Below the pieces are notes generated by a model, which did no database searches, was not told the DNA's origin, and saw only the letters and a program-made list of their open reading frames with translations. Both the position numbers and the translations under genes were made by a program. A DNA stretch of 12,004 nt. Origin: Planctomycetota bacterium (GTDB lineage: Bacteria; Planctomycetota; Brocadiia; JAJRTI01). This document shows positions 1 to 5,581 of the stretch, in pieces (within the stretch, counting starts at the first letter, position 1; each line of letters opens with the position of its first letter). The stretch lies in contig JAJRTI010000159.1 of assembly GCA_024278415.1 (NCBI GenBank), forward strand, positions 1 through 12,004, written 5' to 3'.

Positions 1-126
1 GCAGCCAAGCGCGCACTGCGCCGGTGTGACAGCTTGGACGAGATGGGCTACTGGACCTTTGACATTGACGTGCTTCGACGCCGCCTGTCCGGCAAGCCAC
101 CGGACGACTCCGCCCCTGACCCCTGA
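1..126 (+). CDS. 3' end of an unidentified gene (partial)
   Basis: The frame starting at base 1 is open to a TGA at 124-126, giving the last 41 residues of a protein that begins outside the window. The visible tail contains DEMGYWTFDIDVLRRRL and then a proline/aspartate-rich end. Third positions are mostly G or C as in the sure genes, which supports real coding. The last residues (SAPDP) and the stop lie inside the CCCCTGA heptamer array, so the extreme C-terminus may have been reshaped by repeat growth. I do not recognise the family and assign no function. Confidence 0.5.
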   Translation, partial: AAKRALRRCDSLDEMGYWTFDIDVLRRRLSGKPPDDSAPDP

Positions 127-140
127 CCCCTGACCTCTGA
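113..140 (+). repeat. CCCCTGA heptamer array (four units)
   Basis: Three CCCCTGA units (113-119, 120-126, 127-133) are followed by one CCTCTGA (134-140). Because the period is 7, TGA falls in all three forward frames (117, 124, 131, with a fourth at 138). The array supplies the stop of the upstream gene and separates it from the purM-like start 16 nt later. It resembles the heptanucleotide tandem repeats (STRR) known from cyanobacteria. Arrays at 11514-11555 and 11924-11951 share the period and the TGA ending. Confidence 0.8.
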
Positions 141-156
141 CCCCGGCCCCGGCCGC

Positions 157-1206
157 ATGGAACGACCTGCATCACAAGCCGACACGGGCGCGCGCTTCGC
201 GGCGGAGATCGCGAAGCACATGCGCCGCACGTTCGGCCCGCGGGTGATCGAGAATGGCGGCCCCGAGCAAGGCCTGTTTGCGCTCGACTACGACACCCGG
301 CTCCTGGCGCGCAACTACAAGCGGCCGGTGCTCGTGAGCAGCGTGGCCGGGGTGGGCTCGAAGGCCGCCACCGCGCGCCTGCTCAAGAAGCATGACACCA
401 TCGGCGTGGACCTCGTGGCGAACGCGGTGAATCGCATCGTAGCCCGCGGAGCGGAGCCGCTGTTCGTGTCGGTTTGCCTCGAATCGGCGCACTTGGACCC
501 GCAGTCGAGCTTCCCCATCATTCGCGGGATCGCCGACGGATGCAGCGAGGCCGAGTGCGCGTTCATCGAGGCCGAAACGCCGGAGCGGCCCGACGCGTAC
601 AAGCAGTCGGATTACCACCTCGCAGGTTTCGCCGTTGGCGTGGCCGAGCGGTCGCGGCTCGTGGCGGACCGGCGCACCGAGCCCGGCGACGTGCTCGTGG
701 CGCTCCCGTCGTCGGGCCTGCACACCAACGGCCACCTCCTGGCCCGGCGCATCTTTTTCGACAAGCTCAACATGTCCGCCGCGACGCAGATCGACGCGCT
801 CGATGGCTCTCTCGGCGAGGAGCTGATGCGGCCCTCCCGCATCTACGTGCGGCCGCTCAAACGCTTGCTGCGCGCGTACCGAGTGAAGAAGGTCATCCGC
901 TGCATCTCCAGCGTGGGCGATGGCGGTCTCGCCGGCGCGGTGCAGCGGCTCGTGCCGGACGGCTGCGCCGCGGTGGTGGACGTGAAGCGGATCCCCTCGC
1001 AGCCCATCTTCGACGCGCTGCGCGTGCTTGGCGAGTTGAACCCACGGGAGATGTTCGACATCTTCAACATGGGCGTTGGCATGGTGATGCTCGTGTCGAG
1101 CTTCTATGCCAAGGGCGTTGTCAAGAAGCTGAAGCGGCTGCGCCAGCCCGCCTGCATCATTGGCCAACTTACGCTTGGCGCCAAGGGCGTGCAGTTCGAG
1201 TTCTGA
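157..1206 (+). CDS. PurM-family (AIR synthase) paralogue with altered active site
   Basis: This is a 349-aa protein, matching the usual length (about 345) of phosphoribosylformylglycinamidine cyclo-ligase, which makes AIR from FGAM and ATP in purine synthesis. The fold signature is clear: HDTIGVDLVANAVN (79-92), RGAEPLF (97-103), the LAGFAVGV segment (155-162), PSSGLHTNGHLLAR (184-197) and FNMGVGMV (303-310). Diagnostic catalytic positions are changed, however. Family TDGVGTK reads VAGVGSK (63-69, Asp to Ala at 64). VND reads VNR (93). The FLDY loop reads SVCL. GGETAEMPGMY reads EAETPERPDAY (138-148). HITGGG reads CISSVGDGG (249-257). The usual N-terminal YxxAGVDI motif is not evident. The ORF is intact, so it is probably a functional non-canonical paralogue rather than a pseudogene, and I withhold the symbol purM. 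ATG 157 is the first start after the heptamer array; no clear Shine-Dalgarno sequence precedes it. It looks monocistronic. Confidence 0.85.
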   Translation: MERPASQADTGARFAAEIAKHMRRTFGPRVIENGGPEQGLFALDYDTRLLARNYKRPVLVSSVAGVGSKAATARLLKKHDTIGVDLVANAVNRIVARGAEPLFVSVCLESAHLDPQSSFPIIRGIADGCSEAECAFIEAETPERPDAYKQSDYHLAGFAVGVAERSRLVADRRTEPGDVLVALPSSGLHTNGHLLARRIFFDKLNMSAATQIDALDGSLGEELMRPSRIYVRPLKRLLRAYRVKKVIRCISSVGDGGLAGAVQRLVPDGCAAVVDVKRIPSQPIFDALRVLGELNPREMFDIFNMGVGMVMLVSSFYAKGVVKKLKRLRQPACIIGQLTLGAKGVQFEF

Positions 1207-1248
1207 GTTGGCCCGAGGGCTGCTCTCGCGGCTCATGGCTGCAGCCGA

Positions 1249-1291
1249 TCGTAGCCGCCAGGCTCTCGTAGCCGCAGCCGCCAGGCTGCGG
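1249..1291 (+). repeat. REP-like palindrome with GTAG foot, plus truncated copy
   Basis: GTAG (1268-1271) is followed directly by a perfect 8-bp stem, CCGCAGCC (1272-1279) and GGCTGCGG (1284-1291), around the tetraloop GCCA (1280-1283). A shortened copy, TCGTAGCCGCCAGGCT, lies just upstream at 1249-1264 and lacks the six bases CAGCCG. A GTAG at the 5' foot of a short hairpin is the hallmark of REP elements processed by RAYT transposases. No RAYT gene is in the window. Confidence 0.7.
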
Positions 1292-1324
1292 GGGGAGCCC
1301 GAAAAGACTTCAAATTCCATAGAT

Positions 1325-1347
1325 CCCGCATGCTGGCGCATGCGGCT
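1325..1347 (-). repeat. REP-like palindrome, copy 1 of a direct pair
   Basis: This is a perfect 8-bp stem, CCGCATGC (1326-1333) with GCATGCGG (1338-1345), and loop TGGC. Read on the minus strand the loop is GCCA, as in the element at 1272-1291. The foot on that strand is GCAG rather than GTAG. The whole 23-bp unit is repeated exactly 31 bp downstream. Confidence 0.75.
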
Positions 1348-1355
1348 GCAACCAA

Positions 1356-1380
1356 CCCGCATGCTGGCGCATGCGGCTAC
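1356..1380 (-). repeat. REP-like palindrome, copy 2 of a direct pair
   Basis: The 23-bp unit of 1325-1347 is repeated exactly at 1356-1378. The stem is CCGCATGC (1357-1364) and GCATGCGG (1369-1376), and here the minus-strand foot is a full GTAG (CTAC at 1377-1380). An in-frame ATG at 1371, upstream of the HEAT-like gene, falls inside this element, which is why that codon was not used as the gene start. Confidence 0.8.
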
Positions 1381-1394
1381 CCGAACATGCATCC

Positions 1395-4028
1395 ATGCAA
1401 GGCATTCGCGCAAGCAAGACTGAGTTGACCCAGCGATTCGGCCTGAGCAACCTCATGGCCATTCGCGTGGGCGCACTGTTGGCGCAGCGAGTGGAGTGCA
1501 CCGAGGCGGTGCTCGAACTGGCGTGCGTGATGCCGGCCGTGGAAAAGCTCTTGCGGCACAGCAAGCTCCTGAAGCTGGCGCCGGCGCTCGATACGGACTC
1601 GCTGGCGGAGTTGGCGAAGGAGGTGGGCGCGGATGGCGAGGTGTCCTTGGTGGTCGTGGCTCGGGGCGAGTGGCGCACGATCGCGCTGGAGGAGGAGCTG
1701 CTCGCGGAGGAGGGCTGGTCGAACGAGGAGCCCGAGGCCGGCGACGCCCAGCACGCACTGGCGCGAGTGGGCGACGGCGAACTGGCGTCGCCGCGCCGGC
1801 CAGGCATGGGAGACATGGCCGGCGTGTTTCCGGAGGGCGAGGTGGCGCAACTCAAGCTGACCGCGCTGACGAGCGCGGACGAAAACACGAAGCTGGAGGC
1901 CATGCGCAAGCTGATGTTCGCTCCCATCAGCGACCAGGAGAAGGGCGCAGTGATGCTCAAGATCCTCATCGACCCGATGTCGAAGGTGCGCACGGAAGCG
2001 CTCAAGGGCCTGCGGTCGCTGGGGTTCGACTCGTCGCTCGCGGAGGCCGCGGCCGCGTTGATCGAGGGCGATGCCGCGGCCATGGCCTTCGCGGCCGACC
2101 GTATCGGCCGCATGATGGCCGGCGCGACTGAGCAAGAGGCATACATCGTCGTGGAGCTGCTCACGGAGACGCTGCGCGAGGCCGAGTCGGCCGCGCTGGC
2201 TGGCAGCGTCATGCGCGCGCTGGGCGCCGGCGGCCCGTATCTCGTGCACAGCGACGCACAACTGCGCGGCATCCTCGAGGCCTGCATGTTGCGCCTGGCC
2301 CGGGGCGAGCGGGATCTCATCGAGCCCGCGCGCCGGGCGCTGGTCGAGATTGGCAGCCACGCGCCCCAACACGTGGCCGACTTGCTCTGGGCCGAAGCGC
2401 GCACTACCGACGTGCCGGTCGTGCGCGTGTTCCTCATCACCACCATTTGCCAACTCGACATCAGCGGCGACCGCGGGAGCGAGGTCGCCGAGGCCATCGT
2501 CGACGAGATGCTCAAGCCCGACGTGGGCGAGGAGGACCGCCTGCGCCTGCGGTATGGCGCGGTGCGCATGGGGGCCGCGGCCATCCCCCCTTTGCTCACG
2601 AGCCTCATGCGCGTGGCGCCGGACAAGAAGTGCATTGTGCTCGGCGTGCTCGACGCGGTGGCGACGGAGCGCCCCATCCCGGCCGAGGACAAGACCCGCG
2701 TGGCCCGGTGCATGCTCGATACACTCAAGGTCTCGGGCCGGCAGGTGGCCATGCACATCCTTCAGAGCCGCACGTGTGCCGATCCCGACGTGGCCCCCGA
2801 CGTGCAGGCCGAACTGGCGCGGGAGTTCCTGGGCAACCTGCGCGAGTTCCAGTTGCCCGACGTGCGCGAGCGCATCTTCGACACGCTCACGCGGATGGGC
2901 CCGCCGGCCATGCCCGCCATCCTCGACTTCGTCGAGGACGCGGTGCAGGACGCGGAGACCGCGTTCGCGTTTCGCGTCTTGGGCAGCATCGCTGAGCAGC
3001 ACGGCCAGGCCTGCGCCGGCCCGTACATCGACAGGGCCATCGAGCGGTGCCTGCAATGTTGGGACGACGACAGCATCGAGGAGGGGGCGTTCGTGTACGC
3101 GCTCTCTCAGATCTGCGCGGCTGGCCTATCGAGCCCCGAGCTGGTCTCGCAACTGGCCGCCCAGTGCCGGGACCGGCTGTGGAGTGGGCGCTACACCTTC
3201 GATATTCTCGAAGCGCTTGGCGTGCTGGCCGGGAGCGAGGCGTGTCGTCGGGAAGAGAAGATCGGCATCACGCAGGTCTTCATCGATCTCGTGCGCCGCG
3301 AGCCGCCCAAGGAAGTGGGCAGCGAAGTCGCGACCGAGGACGGCATCGTGTACGTGTTTGGCGCGGAGACGGACTTCGACACGATCGTGCTGCCGCTCGT
3401 GGTGCGCGGCCTGGAGCGCATTTGCATGTCCGCGAACACGACGCGCTCCCTGCGCGATCGCATCATCCAGCAGTTGCTCGACGCGTGGGGCGAGATCGTG
3501 AACTACCGGATTATCTGGGGCCCCCTGGCCATAGACGCGCTCACGCGGACCATCTGCCGCATTGGCGCACACCCGGCAACCGCGCTCCCGTACCGCGTGC
3601 AGATCGGGCGCGTGCTCTCGCGGCACGTGGACCGATTCTCGGTCGTGCAGTCGCTGGGGCAGCTCTTCCAAGAGGCCGGCCCGGCCGATGAGTTGGACGA
3701 GCTTGCGGTCGAATGCGCGCGCGAGATGATCGATGTCTGGACCGAGCCGGACGTGAACGAAGACGAGCGGGCCGCGTTCTTGCTCAGCCTCGCGCGCACC
3801 ATGAGCCGCGAGCACCTCGACCCGGAGGACAAGCTCGTGCGCGCCCTGCGCCGGCGCACGATCGAGTTGCTGTTCGACGCGCTCAAGGACGGCGTGTTCG
3901 AAGTGCGCACGGCGCTGACGATTCTCAGGGACTGTCCCACATTACCCAAGCGGCAGCGCGAAGCCATCGACGATCGCCTGAGCAAGTCCTTCGGCGTCGT
4001 GCTGCGCGATCGGCACGGACCCCGGTAG
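1395..4028 (+). CDS. Large cytoplasmic HEAT-like helical-repeat protein
   Basis: This is an 877-aa protein without a signal peptide or membrane segment. After an N-terminal region (about 1-95) comes a Glu-rich linker (about 98-146). From about residue 150 to the end there are serial amphipathic helix pairs typical of HEAT/ARM alpha-solenoids, for example ENTKLEAMRKLMFAPIS and KVRTEALKGLRSLGFD around 163-212. Such proteins are scaffolds for protein-protein contacts. No catalytic motif is visible and no partner can be named. ATG 1395 was chosen because an in-frame ATG at 1371 lies inside a REP-like palindrome. TTG 1425 or ATG 1455 are alternatives, and none has a strong ribosome binding site. 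The TAG stop (4026-4028) abuts the next palindrome. The exact family is unknown to me. Confidence 0.85.
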   Translation: MQGIRASKTELTQRFGLSNLMAIRVGALLAQRVECTEAVLELACVMPAVEKLLRHSKLLKLAPALDTDSLAELAKEVGADGEVSLVVVARGEWRTIALEEELLAEEGWSNEEPEAGDAQHALARVGDGELASPRRPGMGDMAGVFPEGEVAQLKLTALTSADENTKLEAMRKLMFAPISDQEKGAVMLKILIDPMSKVRTEALKGLRSLGFDSSLAEAAAALIEGDAAAMAFAADRIGRMMAGATEQEAYIVVELLTETLREAESAALAGSVMRALGAGGPYLVHSDAQLRGILEACMLRLARGERDLIEPARRALVEIGSHAPQHVADLLWAEARTTDVPVVRVFLITTICQLDISGDRGSEVAEAIVDEMLKPDVGEEDRLRLRYGAVRMGAAAIPPLLTSLMRVAPDKKCIVLGVLDAVATERPIPAEDKTRVARCMLDTLKVSGRQVAMHILQSRTCADPDVAPDVQAELAREFLGNLREFQLPDVRERIFDTLTRMGPPAMPAILDFVEDAVQDAETAFAFRVLGSIAEQHGQACAGPYIDRAIERCLQCWDDDSIEEGAFVYALSQICAAGLSSPELVSQLAAQCRDRLWSGRYTFDILEALGVLAGSEACRREEKIGITQVFIDLVRREPPKEVGSEVATEDGIVYVFGAETDFDTIVLPLVVRGLERICMSANTTRSLRDRIIQQLLDAWGEIVNYRIIWGPLAIDALTRTICRIGAHPATALPYRVQIGRVLSRHVDRFSVVQSLGQLFQEAGPADELDELAVECAREMIDVWTEPDVNEDERAAFLLSLARTMSREHLDPEDKLVRALRRRTIELLFDALKDGVFEVRTALTILRDCPTLPKRQREAIDDRLSKSFGVVLRDRHGPR

Positions 4029-4053
4029 GTAGCCGCATGCGCCACCATGCGGG
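4029..4053 (+). repeat. REP-like palindrome directly after the HEAT-like gene
   Basis: GTAG (4029-4032) is followed by CCGCATG (4033-4039) paired with CATGCGG (4046-4052). The unit differs by one base from the reverse complement of the 1356-1380 element, which turns one stem pair into C-C. It therefore lies in inverted orientation to the copies nearest the start of the same gene. The element begins on the base after the stop codon. Confidence 0.75.
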
Positions 4054-4081
4054 CCGGAGCGTGAGGCGATTTTCAGATCGC

Positions 4082-4101
4082 CCGAATTCTGATGAATTCG
4101 G
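4082..4101 (-). repeat. Palindrome of a second family (CCGAATTC stem)
   Basis: This is a perfect 8-bp stem, CCGAATTC (4082-4089) and GAATTCGG (4094-4101), with a 4-nt loop, TGAT. Read on the minus strand the loop is ATCA and the foot is GTGG. The 8-bp stem plus 4-nt loop matches the geometry of the GTAG-foot family. It is followed by no T-run, so it is not a classical terminator. Confidence 0.65.
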
Positions 4102-4121
4102 CCACAGCGCACGCTAAACAG

Positions 4122-4171
4122 GTACGGCGATTTATCGCCATACTACAAGCCACGGCGCGCCTCGAGCGCCG
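4122..4171. repeat. Two further short hairpins in the 4.1-kb intergenic cluster
   Basis: The first hairpin has GTA and GGCGA (4122-4130, with C4125 unpaired against A4140) pairing with TCGCC and TAC (4135-4143). The second has CGGCGC (4153-4158) pairing with GCGCCG (4166-4171) around a 7-nt loop. With the palindromes on either side they make this gap a dense array of inverted repeats. No T-tract follows either, and a transcription-termination role is not supported. Confidence 0.5.
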
Positions 4172-4176
4172 CAGTT

Positions 4177-4271
4177 CCTACTCATAGTCTTACTCTTGGT
4201 CTTACTCGTAATTGCTCGACACGAAGGAGGCGGAGTAGGACTAAGAGTAAGACGAGGAGTAGGAGTAAGAC
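4177..4271. repeat. Large imperfect inverted repeat built from GAGTAR hexamers
   Basis: The left arm (4177-4207) and right arm (4233-4263) are each 31 nt and complementary at 27 of 31 positions. They are separated by a 25-nt loop. The arms consist of CTACTC/TTACTC on the left (4178, 4190, 4202; period 12) and GAGTAG/GAGTAA on the right (4233, 4245, 4257, 4263; multiples of 6), the last unit running to 4271. As RNA this would form a long hairpin upstream of the four-gene operon. Confidence 0.75.
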
Positions 4272-4282
4272 ACGACATCAAT

Positions 4283-4296
4283 CCGCCGCACGGCGG
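4283..4296. other. Small GC-rich hairpin upstream of the operon
   Basis: CCGCCG (4283-4288) pairs with CGGCGG (4291-4296) across two bases (or 5 bp with a GCAC loop), followed only by TTT. It is the last structure before the signal-peptide ATG at 4342. It is too weak to call a terminator. No -35/-10 pair was convincing in the 45 bases that follow it. Confidence 0.3.
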
Positions 4297-4341
4297 TTTG
4301 CCGTTCCCGCCACGATAAACACCTAAGATGAACCCCGCCTC

Positions 4342-4448
4342 ATGTCTCGACCAGTGACACTATCCCGGCTTGCTTTCGTTCTCGCCGTGGCCGCCACGGC
4401 CGGCTTCCGCGCGGAGGCTTCCCACTACAGCGTCACGCGCTTCGGCGC
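4342..4448 (+). pseudogene. Signal-peptide segment out of frame with the DUF4861-like body
   Basis: From ATG 4342 the frame encodes a textbook Sec signal peptide: a basic start (MSRPVTLSRL), a hydrophobic core (AFVLAVAATAGF) and an AEA-S cleavage motif, then SHYSVTRFG. The frame then reads into unrelated Arg/Ser/Trp-rich sequence. The protein body continues one frame over as KIVVQNPADYARVGEL from 4449. One missing base near 4447-4448 would join them as TRFG-x-KIVVQNP. The body's own frame upstream encodes no plausible leader. This is either a real frameshift or a sequencing/assembly error. Confidence 0.7.
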
Positions 4449-4457
4449 AAGATCGTC

Positions 4458-5579
4458 GTGCAGAACCCCGCCGACTATGCGCGGGTCGGCGAACTCGTGG
4501 CCCTTCGGTGCCCGAAGCTGCTGGCGCTTGCGCCCCGGGCCCCCGGGCTCGAAGTCACCGACGGCCAGACGCTCCTTCCATCGCAAGAGGACGACGTCGA
4601 TGGCGACAACGCGCCAGACGAAATCGTGTTTCGCGTCGATTTGGCCCCGAAGGAGCGGAAGGTGCTGTGGCTCACGTCGCTCAAAGAGGGTGAGGCATGC
4701 TATGTGCCCGAGAAGGCGGTGGACGCGGTGGCGACGCTGGTCCATCCCGGCTACGTGGGCCTGGAGTCGCGGCTCATGGCGTATGGGCTGCAGAGCCTCT
4801 CTCCGTTGGCGCCTCCGCGTGGGGCGCTCCAGCTCCAGTGCTATGGCAAGCTGGACCGCACGGGGCTGGCCCTGTGCAACATGGCTTGCGGGCAGGCGGG
4901 GCTGCCGCCGCTGCTGGACGTGGGCAAGGGCTTCGGGCTTGGCGGCTTGGCGATTGGCCGCACGCAGCCGCGCACCCAGGAGACCGCAGTCGTGTGGAGC
5001 CGGCTGATCGCGGCCGGCCCTATGCGAGCGGGCGTGGAAGTGCGCGTGAATAACTGGCGGACCGGCCGTGGCGGCCTTTACAACGCGCGGCTGCTCTACT
5101 TTGTCTACGCGGACCGTGAGTACGTGGAGCTGCGCGTGGAGCTGAAAGTCGTCAAGCCCTCGGCCGAGCACTTTGGCGTCGGCATGGCCACACTGGGCCC
5201 CGGCGCGCGGGTCATGGGCGGCCGCGAAGACGGCTTTGTTGGCCAGTGGGGTGTCGGCGTGGGCGGCGCGGGCGCGGTGGGCTTAGGGATTGTCGCACTG
5301 CCGTGGCGGATCGCGCGCATCGAAGGGCTCGGCGGCGAGCCATGCTGGCTGCCAGGCAACGGCATCGTGCGCCTCGGACCAGAGCTGAACCAAGCCGGGG
5401 TCTACAAGTGGCGTGTGTTCCTCGTGTCCGACTGGCAGAAGGGCGGCCGGGTGAATGAGGCCAGCTTTGGCGTGCGGCTGGCCAATCTTGCGGAAGACTT
5501 GTCGCTGCCGATCCTCGTGGACGATCAGCCGCTGTGGGACGTGTCGTCATGCGCCGACGTTGGCGTGGAGGAGAAGTGA
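4458..5579 (+). CDS. DUF4861-like protein, leader frameshifted away
   Basis: The ORF runs from GTG 4458 (373 aa), and the homologous frame extends back to 4449. The sequence matches what I recall of the DUF4861 family: the start NPADYARVGELV, a DGDNAPDEIVFRVDL segment (48-62), GYVGLESRLMAYGL (98-111), the YGKLDRTGLAL stretch (129-139), GKGFGLGGLAIG (156-167) and a GPMRAGVEVRVNNW segment (187-200). DUF4861 proteins are exported and often sit in polysaccharide-degradation loci. Their biochemical role is not settled, so none is assigned. As drawn, the product lacks export information because the signal peptide (4342-4448) is in another frame. If the shift is an error, the gene is 4342-5579. It is the first gene of the operon, and the next start is 2 nt after its TGA. 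Family call by memory, moderately sure. Confidence 0.65.
   Translation: MQNPADYARVGELVALRCPKLLALAPRAPGLEVTDGQTLLPSQEDDVDGDNAPDEIVFRVDLAPKERKVLWLTSLKEGEACYVPEKAVDAVATLVHPGYVGLESRLMAYGLQSLSPLAPPRGALQLQCYGKLDRTGLALCNMACGQAGLPPLLDVGKGFGLGGLAIGRTQPRTQETAVVWSRLIAAGPMRAGVEVRVNNWRTGRGGLYNARLLYFVYADREYVELRVELKVVKPSAEHFGVGMATLGPGARVMGGREDGFVGQWGVGVGGAGAVGLGIVALPWRIARIEGLGGEPCWLPGNGIVRLGPELNQAGVYKWRVFLVSDWQKGGRVNEASFGVRLANLAEDLSLPILVDDQPLWDVSSCADVGVEEK
5567..5573 (+). promoter_or_regulatory. Ribosome binding site of the multi-LamG gene
   Basis: GGAGGAG lies 8 nt before ATG 5582, inside the last codons of the preceding gene. It selects 5582 over the in-frame ATG at 5534, which would overlap the upstream gene by 46 nt and would hide the leader behind an Arg-rich extension. 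Confidence 0.75.
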
Positions 5580-5581
5580 TC

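Noticed and set aside
1325..1378. CRISPR-like pair of repeats with 31-bp period
   Set aside because: Only two copies, the gap is 8 nt rather than a spacer of 30 or more, the repeats are palindromic REP-like units, and no cas gene is near.
172..1413. Minus-strand frame of 413 codons opposite the purM-like gene
   Set aside because: It shadows a protein with clear PurM motifs and runs through intergenic palindromes. The composition is His/Arg/Ala-rich.
1310..3056. Long minus-strand frames opposite the HEAT-like gene
   Set aside because: Low-complexity Ser/Ala/Arg or His/Arg/Leu translations, antisense to a gene with good helical-repeat structure. No ribosome binding site supports them.
4029..4171. 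Rho-independent terminator after the HEAT-like gene
   Set aside because: Several hairpins are present but none is followed by a T-run. The REP-like explanation fits better.
5534..5581. Upstream ATG for the multi-LamG gene
   Set aside because: It adds an Arg-rich stretch before the leader and overlaps the previous gene. ATG 5582 has GGAGGAG at proper spacing.
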